DNA from: Firmicutes bacterium UBA4881
GTDB taxonomy: Bacteria > Bacillota > DTU065
DNA: 64,000 nt
Assembly (NCBI GenBank): GCA_002399235.1
Contig: DHDH01000016.1
Coordinates: 1 to 64,000, forward strand
Direction of reading: 5' to 3'
The position numbers were made by a program, and so were the translations under genes. Positions 54,538-63,964 of this stretch are shown piece after piece. Position 1 is the first letter of the stretch, and each line of letters starts with the position of its first letter. Below the pieces are notes generated by a model, which searched no databases, was not told the origin of the DNA, and was given only the letters and a program-made list of their open reading frames with translations.

Positions 54538-55869
54538 ATGCGTCAAGAGATAAAAACCTTTCTCATTGAAACCTTTGGTTGCCAAATGAACGAAAGAGAT
54601 TCAGAGACAATTAAAGGTATATTAGAGAATATGGGGTTCAATGAAACAGATGACCCCGATGAAGCAGATATTCTACTTTTTAATACTTGTTCTGTTAGAG
54701 AAAATCCCGAAAGAAAAGTATATGGAAGGATTCAGCAATATAAGCCCAATACTAACAAAATCATTGGTATCTGTGGTTGCATGGTACAACAAGGAGCAGA
54801 GTTTGACTATATCAAAAACAGCTTGCCCCAAGTTTCCTTGGTTTTTGGTACCCATAATATTCATGAGTTACCTCAATTAATAGAAAGAGTAACGTTAGGT
54901 GAAAGGGTTTTAGATGTTTGGGAAGATAAAAAAGAAGTAATCGAAGGATTGCCAGCTAAAAGAGAAAAAGGTGTAAAGGCTTTTGTAAATATCTCTTATG
55001 GCTGTAACAATTTTTGTACCTATTGCATTGTTCCCTACACAAGAGGCAGAGAGAAAAGTAGAGAACAAAGTTTTATCTTAGAGGAAATTCAAGAACTAGC
55101 TCAAAGCGGTTACAAGGAAATAACTTTGCTAGGCCAAAATGTCAACTCCTATGGCAAAGATCTTGGTACAGATTTTGCTTCCCTACTAAGAGCTGTACAA
55201 GAAGTAGAGGGTATAGAAAGAATTAGGTTTACTACGAGTCATCCCAAAGATCTTTCCGATGCCCTCATTAAAGCTATGGCTGAATTGCCTAAAGTATGTG
55301 AGCATTTACATCTACCACTGCAAGCTGGTAGTGACCGCATTCTTAAGGTTATGAATCGTCGTTATACTACAGAGCATTATCTCCAGCTTGTCGAGAAACT
55401 GAGACAAGCTGTGCCCAATATAGCTTTGACAACTGATCTAATTGTAGGTTTCCCTGGTGAAACAGACTCTGACTTTGCCGCTACCCTAGAAATGGTAAAA
55501 AAAGTCCGTTATGACTCAGCTTTTACTTTTATCTACTCACCACGAAAAGGTACTCCTGCTGCTGAGATGCCAGATCAAGTACCTGAGGAGCAAAAGAAGG
55601 AACGTATCTACCAATTAATTGAGCTACAGAATGAAATTTCTGGACAGATCAACAGAGAGCTTGTTGGTGAGTCTGTTGGAGTGTTAGTAGAGGGACCAAG
55701 TAAAACTGATCCAGACAAGCTAACAGGGAAAACCAGAACCAATAAAACCATTAACTTCCCAGGTACTAGTACATTAATTGGTAAGACAGTTAATGTTGTA
55801 GTAACTGCGGGTAAATTGTCCTCGTTAGAAGGTAGATTAGAAGGGAGTAAGGATGATGGAAGACCTTAG
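54538..55869 (+). CDS. miaB: tRNA-2-methylthio-N6-dimethylallyladenosine synthase MiaB
   Basis: A 443-residue radical SAM methylthiotransferase that modifies A37 of tRNAs after MiaA. The N-terminal UPF0004 domain has [25 protein letters not shown] and ICGCMVQQ (three cluster cysteines), the radical SAM core has [16 protein letters not shown], and a TRAM domain ends the protein. GAGGAG lies 12 bases upstream. The 3' end overlaps the next small gene. Confidence 0.96.
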   Translation: MRQEIKTFLIETFGCQMNERDSETIKGILENMGFNETDDPDEADILLFNTCSVRENPERKVYGRIQQYKPNTNKIIGICGCMVQQGAEFDYIKNSLPQVSLVFGTHNIHELPQLIERVTLGERVLDVWEDKKEVIEGLPAKREKGVKAFVNISYGCNNFCTYCIVPYTRGREKSREQSFILEEIQELAQSGYKEITLLGQNVNSYGKDLGTDFASLLRAVQEVEGIERIRFTTSHPKDLSDALIKAMAELPKVCEHLHLPLQAGSDRILKVMNRRYTTEHYLQLVEKLRQAVPNIALTTDLIVGFPGETDSDFAATLEMVKKVRYDSAFTFIYSPRKGTPAAEMPDQVPEEQKKERIYQLIELQNEISGQINRELVGESVGVLVEGPSKTDPDKLTGKTRTNKTINFPGTSTLIGKTVNVVVTAGKLSSLEGRLEGSKDDGRP

Positions 55870-56209
55870 AATTGGTAACCTTCTATTCACTGAGAAATGT
55901 GATATTGCCGGTACAGACGCTTTGACACTAGAGCGAATTCTTTTAGGTAAAGTAGCTTACCAGGTAGTCGATCTTAGTGCTTTCACAGTACGGTATGTAG
56001 CTATAAAAGATAGCTCCAATACCTATTTAGTGCCAGCGGAATTAATCAACGACTTTGACGATGGTCTAATCTTTGATTTTACTCGTGAGATTGTTGCAAA
56101 ACTAATTCCTCTTCCTAAGGATCTAGAGAAAGAATTTAATCGGCAACTAGAAGTTAAAATTCATACCGAACTTAATGCCACACCCTACTGGGAAGAAGAG
56201 AGTTATTAA
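55853..56209 (+). CDS. Small protein, possibly PRC-barrel-like
   Basis: A 118-residue acidic protein without recognised family. [23 protein letters not shown] followed by [23 protein letters not shown] has the strand pattern of a PRC-barrel, but this is a weak guess. It starts inside miaB (GGGAGTAAGG upstream) and ends five bases before the mutS ribosome site, so it belongs to the miaB-mutS-mutL-miaA unit. Confidence 0.55.
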   Translation: MMEDLRIGNLLFTEKCDIAGTDALTLERILLGKVAYQVVDLSAFTVRYVAIKDSSNTYLVPAELINDFDDGLIFDFTREIVAKLIPLPKDLEKEFNRQLEVKIHTELNATPYWEEESY

Positions 56210-56223
56210 CCGAGGTGAAAATG

Positions 56224-58824
56224 ATGGGTCTGGACAAATTGGAGATTACTGATCTAAGTGAACTGACACCTATGTTAAGACAATACTATCAGATCAAAAT
56301 GCAATACCCAGATTGCATCCTTCTCTTTCGGTTGGGTGATTTTTACGAAATGTTTAGTGATGATGCTCTCCTAGCATCAAAGGTGTTAGAAATCACTTTA
56401 ACGAGTCGCGATGCTGGAAACCAAGGACGTATTCCCATGTGTGGTGTGCCATATCACGCTATAGAGGGGTACCTACTTACACTGGTTGAGCATGGTTTGA
56501 AGGTCGCTATCTGTGAACAAGTAGAAGACCCGAAGCTTGCTAAAGGTGTTGTTAAAAGAGAGGTAACTAGAGTGGTTACCCCCGGCACAATTACTCTAAC
56601 TCAAGCATTAGATGAAAAAAGTAATAATTATGTAGCAGCAGTATTTGGCCGTGGCGATGCTTTTGGCATCGCTTATGCAGATGTTTCTACTGGAGATTTC
56701 AAAGCAACAGAGATTAAAGGTGAAGGTGCCGAGTTAAAAGCAAGAGATGAGATAATCCGTTTAACCCCCAAAGAGGTAATCTACCCGGAAAATCTTTTAG
56801 CTCAGAGCATTCTTGACTTACTAAAACAACTCAAGATAGCTAGCGAGTCCAAACCGGAAATAGCTTTCCAAAGTAAATTAGGTTATAGGAACCTAAATAG
56901 ACAACTAGGAACAGCTTCTTTAGCTGGTTTTGGTCTTGAGGACAAGCCTTATGCTGTATCAGCTGGTGGGGCACTTTTAGAGTATCTAAAAGATACCCAA
57001 AAGATTACTTTAGAGCATATAAAATCTATACAGTTTTATTCATTAAGCGACTATATGGTTTTGGATAGTTATACACAACGCAATTTAGAAATTCTTACGA
57101 CCTTAAGAGAAAACAAAAAACAAGGTTCTTTGCTTGGTGTTCTAGATAAAACAGTGACAGCAATGGGTGGGCGTCTTTTAAAAAGATGGATATCTCAACC
57201 CTTAGTCGATATAAAGGAGATCGTGAAAAGACAAGATCGCCTAGAAACTCTATTTACTGATGATCTTTTGCGCTCTCAGGTCCGTGTGGGTTTAGAAAAA
57301 GTCTTTGACCTAGAAAGATTATCATCAAAACTAGCATACGGCACAGCTAATGCCAGAGATCTTGTTGCTTTAAGAGATTCTTTTCGTGAATTGCCAGGCC
57401 TAAAAGATTTAATTACTACGAAAGAACATTTAAAAGGTCTCGGGAATTTAGATACCTTAGAGGATTTAAAAGAACTAATTACCCAATCTTTAGTTGATGA
57501 GCCTCCATTTTCCCTCACAGAAGGTGGTATAATCCGCCCTGGCTATAACTCAGAACTTGATGAACTGCGGAATGTAGCATCTGGGGGCAAGGACTGGATT
57601 GCTAATTTACAAGCGAGGGAAAGAGAAAGAACAGGAATCAAATCCCTTAAAGTGGGTTTTAATAAGGTTTTTGGTTATTATTTAGAAATAAGCAATTCTA
57701 ACTTAGGCAATGTTCCTGAAGATTACCAAAGAAAACAGACCTTATCAGGCGGCGAGAGATTCATTATACCTGAATTGAAAGAATATGAAGCAAAAGTATT
57801 AGGTGCTGAAGAGAAGATAGGCTCCATGGAGTACTTATTATTTTGTGAGGTCAGAGAAAAATTAACTGGTAATATCAGCCGTATACAGGTAGTGGCTCAT
57901 CTGCTAGCTGAACTTGATGTCTATAGTTCCTTAGCTGAGGTGGCAAGACAGAAGAACTATGTAAAACCATTAGTTGACAATAACTGCCTAATTGAGATTA
58001 AGGAAGGCCGACATCCTGTGGTAGAAGAATATTTACCTATAGGAGAGTTTGTACCAAATGATAGTAATCTCGATATGTTAGAACAACGGATTGCGATTTT
58101 AACAGGTCCCAATATGGCTGGTAAATCAACTTATATGCGTCAGGTAGCTCTTATTGTCCTTCTGGCTCAAATAGGGTCATTTGTTCCTGCTAAAGAAGCC
58201 CAAATCGGTTTAGTAGATAGAATCTTTACTAGAGTAGGGGCATCTGACGATTTAGCTTCTGGTCAATCAACTTTTATGGTGGAAATGAACGAAGTAGCTA
58301 ATATTCTCCACAATGCCACATCTAAAAGCTTGGTAATTTTAGATGAGGTAGGTAGAGGTACTGCAACTTTTGATGGACTAAGTATTGCTTGGGCAGTTAC
58401 AGAGTACTTACATGATCGAATTGGTTGTAAGGCTATCTTTGCGACTCATTACCATGAACTAACCGAATTAGCGGAAAAGTTAAGTGGAGTTATTAATCTA
58501 CAGGTTGCTGTGCAGCACTCTGGTAAACAGATCTTTTTCTTAAGGAAAATTATTACAGGTGGTGCTGATCGCAGTTATGGGATTGATGTTGCTAGGCTTG
58601 CTGGTCTTCCCGATGAGTTATTGAAAAGAGCTAAGGAAGTACTTGCAGATCTAGAAATGGGAACAAAAAAGCAAGATATAAAACCTGCTCAATTAAGTCT
58701 TTTTGCTACAGAAGAAGATACAATTGTTGAAGAATTACGTAATATCGATGTTTATAATCTGACGCCAATAGAAGCTATTAACACTCTAGCAAGATTAGTA
58801 GATGAGGCCAAGAGGAGGCAATAG
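56224..58824 (+). CDS. mutS: DNA mismatch repair protein MutS
   Basis: An 866-residue mismatch-recognition ATPase. The N-terminal mismatch-binding domain contains RLGDFYEMFSDDA (Phe and Glu of the FxE motif), the core and clamp domains follow, and the ATPase has GPNMAGKSTYMRQ, VILDEVGRGTATFDG and ATHYHELTEL. GAGGTG at 56212-56217 fits ATG 56224 better than ATG 56221 or GTG 56215. mutL follows after 2 bases. Confidence 0.96.
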   Translation: MGLDKLEITDLSELTPMLRQYYQIKMQYPDCILLFRLGDFYEMFSDDALLASKVLEITLTSRDAGNQGRIPMCGVPYHAIEGYLLTLVEHGLKVAICEQVEDPKLAKGVVKREVTRVVTPGTITLTQALDEKSNNYVAAVFGRGDAFGIAYADVSTGDFKATEIKGEGAELKARDEIIRLTPKEVIYPENLLAQSILDLLKQLKIASESKPEIAFQSKLGYRNLNRQLGTASLAGFGLEDKPYAVSAGGALLEYLKDTQKITLEHIKSIQFYSLSDYMVLDSYTQRNLEILTTLRENKKQGSLLGVLDKTVTAMGGRLLKRWISQPLVDIKEIVKRQDRLETLFTDDLLRSQVRVGLEKVFDLERLSSKLAYGTANARDLVALRDSFRELPGLKDLITTKEHLKGLGNLDTLEDLKELITQSLVDEPPFSLTEGGIIRPGYNSELDELRNVASGGKDWIANLQARERERTGIKSLKVGFNKVFGYYLEISNSNLGNVPEDYQRKQTLSGGERFIIPELKEYEAKVLGAEEKIGSMEYLLFCEVREKLTGNISRIQVVAHLLAELDVYSSLAEVARQKNYVKPLVDNNCLIEIKEGRHPVVEEYLPIGEFVPNDSNLDMLEQRIAILTGPNMAGKSTYMRQVALIVLLAQIGSFVPAKEAQIGLVDRIFTRVGASDDLASGQSTFMVEMNEVANILHNATSKSLVILDEVGRGTATFDGLSIAWAVTEYLHDRIGCKAIFATHYHELTELAEKLSGVINLQVAVQHSGKQIFFLRKIITGGADRSYGIDVARLAGLPDELLKRAKEVLADLEMGTKKQDIKPAQLSLFATEEDTIVEELRNIDVYNLTPIEAINTLARLVDEAKRRQ

Positions 58825-58826
58825 CT

Positions 58827-60599
58827 ATGATTAGAGTGCTAGACCATGACACAGCTAATAAGATAGCTGCTGGTGAAGTTGTTGAAAGACCAGCTTCTGT
58901 TGTCAAAGAGCTAATCGAAAACTCACTTGATGCTGGTTCTTCCGAAATATCTGTAGAGATCTTAAATGGGGGTACTTCATTTATTAGAGTAAGAGATAAT
59001 GGCTCTGGCATTAAAAAAGAAGAATTACCCTTAGCCTTAGAACGTCACGCAACCAGCAAAATTAGTTCTGCTAAGGATCTTCTAGCTATTGGAACTCTAG
59101 GTTTTCGAGGCGAAGCACTACCTTCTATTGCCGCTGTTTCTAGATTTAAATTGTCTAGCTGTGTAGATGGTGAAATAGGTAGTATGGTTGAGGTAGAAGG
59201 GGGAGAATTTATAGAGCAAACCCCTAAAGCTTTAGCTAAGGGTACAATAATCGAAGTGACGGATCTATTTTATAATGTACCAGCTAGGAGAAAATTCCTG
59301 AGGACAGAAAATACCGAAAGCGGCCGTATCCTTAGATATTTAGAAGCTATGGCTATCGCCAGACCAGATGTAGCATTTACCTTTATATCAAATGGTAAGA
59401 AGCTTATAGAAACTCAAGGGACAGGGTCGATGTTATTAGCTATTAAATCTGTATATGGTACTAATTTAGCTGAAGATCTCTTACCGGTCGACCATTCTTT
59501 AGGTACTTACGAGATAAGTGGTTTTGTCGGGAAACCAGATATTGCTCGTGGTCGCAGAGATCTACAAATTTTTATCATTAACCAACGTTTAGTCGAATGC
59601 AAAACAGCGCAAGTTGCCTTAGAAAAAGCTTTCGGTGATGTTATACCCAAAGGACGGTACCCGATTGCTTTTTTAGAGTACAAGATTCCAACAGATGATC
59701 TCGATGTTAATGTACATCCAGCAAAACTTTTAGTGCGTTTAGCTAGTGAAAGTCAAGTTTTCTCTTTAACTTATAAAGCAGTGCGTACAGCAGTAGATAC
59801 GCGTCTTTTAGAACCAGCAAGTTTTATGGAGCCGTATGGAACAAAACAGATGCATCACCGTGCTCCAGATAATATATCCTCTCCAGAACAAGGAACCATC
59901 GAATGGGTTAGTAATAGAGAGAAAGAAGAGATGCCTTTTACTAGAGAAAGTCCCCCTAGAGAGCCTTTGGTGAGAGAATATTCAAACGAGAATTTTTCTG
60001 CTGGAGAAGCAGCAATTGTTAGAGAAGAACCATATCAATATAACAATCTTTATCCTAAAATTCTCGGACAGGTTAATAAAACATACATTATGGCTGAGTG
60101 GGAAGACTGCTTAATTTTGTACGATCAACATTCAGCGCATGAGCGGATTCTCTACGAAAAATATCTGATAGCAAAAGAAAATATGCCCCAAACTGAACTC
60201 CTGTTCCCTTTACCTTTAAAACTAACCCCAGAAGAATTCGCTACCTTGGATCGCATAAAACCGGAGCTCGAACTTTTAGGATTCGAACTGACTGAGTTTG
60301 GCCCAGCTACTTTAGCAATAACCCATGTGCCTATTGATGTAAGAGGGACAGAAGCTGAAGATATCATTAAAGAGTTGCTTTTAGAAAAACCAGGACCTCA
60401 GTTTAGGGAAAAAGCTGCAGCAGTTTTAGCCTGCAAAGGAGCAGTTAAAGCAGGGGATTTACTAGATGAAAAAGAAATGCGGACCTTAATTAAGGAGTTA
60501 AATAGTTGTCTAAGCCCAGCTTTATGCCCACATGGCAGACCAACGATGTTGAAATTGGATTGGTTAGAGCTAGAGAAACGTTTTGGTCGTAACAGGTAA
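58827..60599 (+). CDS. mutL: DNA mismatch repair protein MutL
   Basis: A 590-residue GHKL ATPase that couples MutS to strand excision. N-terminal motifs are IAAGEVVERPASVVKELIENSLDAG, DNGSGI and GFRGEALPSIAA. The C-terminal endonuclease domain is present with DQHSAHERILYE (the DQHAx2Ex4E metal motif, Ala replaced by Ser), ACKGAVKAGD and CPHGRP, so MutL itself should nick the new strand, as expected where there is no MutH. Confidence 0.95.
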   Translation: MIRVLDHDTANKIAAGEVVERPASVVKELIENSLDAGSSEISVEILNGGTSFIRVRDNGSGIKKEELPLALERHATSKISSAKDLLAIGTLGFRGEALPSIAAVSRFKLSSCVDGEIGSMVEVEGGEFIEQTPKALAKGTIIEVTDLFYNVPARRKFLRTENTESGRILRYLEAMAIARPDVAFTFISNGKKLIETQGTGSMLLAIKSVYGTNLAEDLLPVDHSLGTYEISGFVGKPDIARGRRDLQIFIINQRLVECKTAQVALEKAFGDVIPKGRYPIAFLEYKIPTDDLDVNVHPAKLLVRLASESQVFSLTYKAVRTAVDTRLLEPASFMEPYGTKQMHHRAPDNISSPEQGTIEWVSNREKEEMPFTRESPPREPLVREYSNENFSAGEAAIVREEPYQYNNLYPKILGQVNKTYIMAEWEDCLILYDQHSAHERILYEKYLIAKENMPQTELLFPLPLKLTPEEFATLDRIKPELELLGFELTEFGPATLAITHVPIDVRGTEAEDIIKELLLEKPGPQFREKAAAVLACKGAVKAGDLLDEKEMRTLIKELNSCLSPALCPHGRPTMLKLDWLELEKRFGRNR

Positions 60600-60637
60600 A
60601 GGTAAACAGAACTAAAAAGAGAAATGGAGGGGAGACA

Positions 60638-61594
60638 ATGACTGCTGCCATTATCGCCATAGTAGGACCAACAGCTTCGGGTAAAACGGATTTGAGTCTT
60701 TTTCTAGCAACAGAATTAAACGGCGAGATAGTTTCGGCAGATTCAATGCAGATCTATCGTGGACTAGATATAGGCACAGCCAAAATCGAACCGGAAAAGA
60801 GGAGCGTTCCTCATTATCTAATCGATATCATTGAACCCCATGAACAGTTTAGCGTTGCCGATTATAAACAGTTGGCTGATGAAACTATCACTAATATTAT
60901 AAAACGAGGTAAAAGGCCTATTTTTGTTGGTGGAACAGGACTTTATCTGCAATCTGTTTTGGATGGTCTTCTTTTTCCAGAGCCTGCTAAAGATGAAATA
61001 TTAAGACGTCGGCTCTTAGATGAAGCCGCTGAATTGGGTAATGAATATATGTATCGCCGTTTATTAAGTTGTGATGAAGATTCAGCAAGGAAAATCCATC
61101 CTAATGATATAAGAAGAATCGTAAGAGCATTAGAAGTGTATATAAAGACCGGAACACCTCTATCGAAACTTCAAAAAGAATACAGAGAGTTAGCTCCTCG
61201 TTACAAAACTATCTGGATTGGCATCACTGCTAATCGAGAACGTCTCTATAAGCGAATTGACGAACGTGTAGATCAAATGATAGCAGCCGGCCTTTTAGAT
61301 GAAGTAACTAATTTGTATAAAAAAGGATTAGCTCCTGATTCTACAGCTTATCAAGCTTTAGGTTATAAAGAAATGATCTGGTATTTGCAAGGGTTAGTGA
61401 CATTAGATGAAGCTATAAGGATTCTTAAACGAGACACCAGACATTATGCTAAACGACAATTATCATGGTTTCGTCGAGATAAGCGAATTAAGTGGTTCGA
61501 TTATGATGATTATGTGGATACAATCGCACTTTACCAAGCGGTTTTAGAACATATTAAAAAGACAGATTTAGTTGGCTTAGAGGAGCCTCAGTAA
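60638..61594 (+). CDS. miaA: tRNA dimethylallyltransferase
   Basis: A 318-residue enzyme that adds dimethylallyl to A37 of tRNAs, the substrate of MiaB. GPTASGKTDLSL (P-loop), SADSMQIYRGLDIGTAK, VGGTGLYLQSVLDGL and YAKRQLSWFRRD are family motifs. GGAGGGGAG precedes the ATG. The stop codon lies inside the terminator hairpin. hfq, which often follows miaA in Bacillota, is absent here. Confidence 0.96.
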   Translation: MTAAIIAIVGPTASGKTDLSLFLATELNGEIVSADSMQIYRGLDIGTAKIEPEKRSVPHYLIDIIEPHEQFSVADYKQLADETITNIIKRGKRPIFVGGTGLYLQSVLDGLLFPEPAKDEILRRRLLDEAAELGNEYMYRRLLSCDEDSARKIHPNDIRRIVRALEVYIKTGTPLSKLQKEYRELAPRYKTIWIGITANRERLYKRIDERVDQMIAAGLLDEVTNLYKKGLAPDSTAYQALGYKEMIWYLQGLVTLDEAIRILKRDTRHYAKRQLSWFRRDKRIKWFDYDDYVDTIALYQAVLEHIKKTDLVGLEEPQ

Positions 61595-61611
61595 CAACTG
61601 GGGCTTTTTTT
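61584..61611 (+). terminator. Terminator overlapping the miaA stop
   Basis: AGCCTCAGT (61584-61592) pairs with ACTGGGGCT (61597-61605, one G-U), then seven T. Confidence 0.88.
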
Positions 61612-61663
61612 AGTGGCAGTCTTGTGTCCTAGACCATACTTTAGTCCTAAGGAGGGATTTGCG

Positions 61664-62530
61664 GTGATTTCATGGGTTAATGGATCTCCTTGGGATGGTC
61701 AATTAGTTTATTTATCAACAAATAAGAATAACACTTGTACAAGCGATTTATTAGCAAATCCTTGGCTGGAGTTAGAAAGTCTAGTTGGATTGAAAAATGT
61801 AATAAGTGAGCTAAAAAAGATCACAGCTTATGCAACTATCAGCAATAAACGTAAATTATTGGGTTTAAAAGCTGAAGAGTTAAGTTTGAATATGGCCTTT
61901 GTTGGCAATCCTGGTACAGGTAAGACCACTGTTGCTCGGATTGTGGGGAAGCTTCTAAACCATGTGGGCATTCTCTCAAGAGGACAGCTTGTAGAGGTGG
62001 AACGAGCAGATTTAGTAGGCGAATATGTAGGCCATACAGCTAAGAGAACGAAAGAAGCGATCAATAGAGCTTTAGGTGGGGTTCTTTTTATTGACGAAGC
62101 CTATTCGTTAGCCCGTGGTGGTGAAAAAGATTTTGGGCGTGAAGCACTTGATGTCTTGGTTAAAGGGATGGAAGACCATAGGCAGGATCTAATTGTTATT
62201 GTGGCAGGTTATCCCAAAGAAATGGCTAATTTTCTTAAATTAAACCCTGGTTTGATTTCGCGGATGCCTATAATTATAGAATTTCCCGATTATACAGAAG
62301 ATGAGTTAATGGAGATTGCTTTGCGTTTTACAGCTCAAAGAGAATATCGCCTTTCTCCTAAGGCAGTTGAGATACTACGGCAAAAGTTAAAAGATTTAAA
62401 AGGAAATGGACGCGATGTTAGGAATATTTTAGAACGGGCTATGCGTTCTCAAGCGTTAAGACTAGAAGGTTTAGAAAGAATAAGAAGAGAAGACTTAATG
62501 GTTTTAACAGCTGAAGATTTACAATTTTAA
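61664..62530 (+). CDS. spoVK: Stage V sporulation protein K-like AAA ATPase
   Basis: A 288-residue AAA ATPase of the CbbX/SpoVK family. Walker A GNPGTGKTTVARIVG, Walker B GVLFIDEAYSLARGGEKDFG, sensor 1 VIVAGYPKEM and the arginine finger region NPGLISRMPIIIEFPDY are present. In Bacillus SpoVK is needed for mature spores. GTG 61664 is chosen since AAGGAGGG lies seven bases upstream; a GTG at 61613 overlaps the terminator tail. Confidence 0.88.
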   Translation: MISWVNGSPWDGQLVYLSTNKNNTCTSDLLANPWLELESLVGLKNVISELKKITAYATISNKRKLLGLKAEELSLNMAFVGNPGTGKTTVARIVGKLLNHVGILSRGQLVEVERADLVGEYVGHTAKRTKEAINRALGGVLFIDEAYSLARGGEKDFGREALDVLVKGMEDHRQDLIVIVAGYPKEMANFLKLNPGLISRMPIIIEFPDYTEDELMEIALRFTAQREYRLSPKAVEILRQKLKDLKGNGRDVRNILERAMRSQALRLEGLERIRREDLMVLTAEDLQF

Positions 62531-62545
62531 GGTTTCTAAAATGCC

Positions 62546-62574
62546 TTGAGTAAGTTGGAAACAAGGTTTACTAT
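62546..62574 (+). promoter_or_regulatory. Promoter of the YnbB-type gene
   Basis: TTGAGT (62546-62551), 17 bases, TACTAT (62569-62574). Confidence 0.5.
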
Positions 62575-62628
62575 TATAAAGGTACCCACAAGCGAACTGG
62601 AATATGGTATCATCGTAGGAGGTTTACT

Positions 62629-63870
62629 ATGTACTACTCATTAGGAATAGATGAAAAACTGCTTCAAGAAGTAAAAGATGCAGAAACTAGTCTTGCCCCT
62701 GTTTTTTCTCATTTTGAGAGTATTTGTGAATATTGGAGTGTCCGTATTTTAAACGCTTTTAGAGAAGCTCATGTCAGTGAATACAGTTTCTTTTCTAGTT
62801 GTGGTTATGGTTATAACGATGATGGCCGCAGTGCTGTAGAAGATGTTTATAGTAAAGTTTTTGGCACAGAAAAAGCTTTGGTGCGGCCTCAAATGGTCTC
62901 TGGTACACATGCTATAACTCTAGGCTTAAGAGGTGTTTTAAGGCCAGGAGATAGAGTTGTTTTAGCCACAGGTTTGCCCTATGATACTATGCAAACTGTA
63001 ATGGGCTTAAGTGGTAATTCACCTTCAGCGTTAAATTTATATAATATTGATTTCGACGTTCTGCCCTTAAAGGATAACCACATTGATTTAGAAGGTTTGA
63101 AGGACAAGCTGTCAAAGCCAGCTAAAATGGTTTATTTCCAGCGTTCAAGAGGTTATAGCGACAGACCTTCCTTTACAGTTGATGCATTAAAAGAAATTAT
63201 TGATTTCGTGCATGCAAATAGTGCTGCTATTTGTTATGTAGATAACTGTTATGGCGAATTTGTAGAAGAAAGTGAACCAACTTTAGTAGGTGCAGATTTG
63301 GCTGCTGGCTCTTTAATTAAAAACCCTGGTGGTGGTTTAGCTCAATCAGGTGGTTATTTGGTTGGTAAAGCTGATTTAGTAGAACTAGCTGCAGAAGCCT
63401 TAACAGCACCAGGATTAGGTTCGGAAGTAGGAGCAACTCTTAATCAGACGAAGCTAGTGTTACAAGGATTGTATCAAGCTCCGATTATGGTCCTACAAGC
63501 CATGAAATCAGCTGCACTTTTTGCTACTGTTTTGCATAAAAGAGGATATTGGGTCTCACCAAAACCAGATGAAAAGCGTACTGATACCGTTCAACTTTTA
63601 GGCTTTAATCAAAAAGAGGATTTGATTCATTTTTGCCAAGCCATCCAACACAGTTCGCCAATTGATAGTTTTGTAACTCCTGAGCCAGCGCCAATGCCAG
63701 GATATGAAAACGAAGTTATTATGGCTGCTGGTACCTTTGTACAGGGGGCAACATCAGAACTAAGTGCTGATGCACCTCTAAGAGAGCCCTATCGGGCGTA
63801 TTTGCAAGGATCCTTGAATTATTATCAGTCTAAACTGGCTTTACTCGAGTTTTTGCGTAAATTTGCTTGA
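62629..63870 (+). CDS. PLP enzyme YnbB (methionine gamma-lyase / aluminium-resistance family)
   Basis: A 413-residue fold-type I PLP protein of the Bacillota YnbB family, annotated as methionine gamma-lyase or aluminium-resistance protein. FFSSCGYGYNDDGRSAVEDVYSKVFG and VRPQMVSGTHAI are the family start, VDNCYGEFVE carries the PLP aspartate and GSLIKNPGGGLAQSGGY the Schiff-base lysine (about 229). AGGAGG precedes the ATG. Its place after miaA/spoVK is the usual one. True substrate is uncertain. Confidence 0.9.
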   Translation: MYYSLGIDEKLLQEVKDAETSLAPVFSHFESICEYWSVRILNAFREAHVSEYSFFSSCGYGYNDDGRSAVEDVYSKVFGTEKALVRPQMVSGTHAITLGLRGVLRPGDRVVLATGLPYDTMQTVMGLSGNSPSALNLYNIDFDVLPLKDNHIDLEGLKDKLSKPAKMVYFQRSRGYSDRPSFTVDALKEIIDFVHANSAAICYVDNCYGEFVEESEPTLVGADLAAGSLIKNPGGGLAQSGGYLVGKADLVELAAEALTAPGLGSEVGATLNQTKLVLQGLYQAPIMVLQAMKSAALFATVLHKRGYWVSPKPDEKRTDTVQLLGFNQKEDLIHFCQAIQHSSPIDSFVTPEPAPMPGYENEVIMAAGTFVQGATSELSADAPLREPYRAYLQGSLNYYQSKLALLEFLRKFA

Positions 63871-63896
63871 CTTGTACGCTTAAACTTGCGTATAAT
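63867..63896 (+). promoter_or_regulatory. Strong sigma-A promoter of speD
   Basis: TTGACT (63867-63872, over the ynbB stop), 18 bases, TATAAT (63891-63896). A leader hairpin TCTCTA (63918-63923) with TAGAGA (63937-63942) follows. Confidence 0.8.
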
Positions 63897-63964
63897 TAAT
63901 TCGGTTATTAATATGGGTCTCTAAGCAAAATTAGCCTAGAGAAGCAAACAAGGAGGGAGATAAG

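Noticed and set aside
61595..61663. Possible hfq between miaA and spoVK
   Set aside because: Only 69 bases are available and no Hfq-like residues are encoded.
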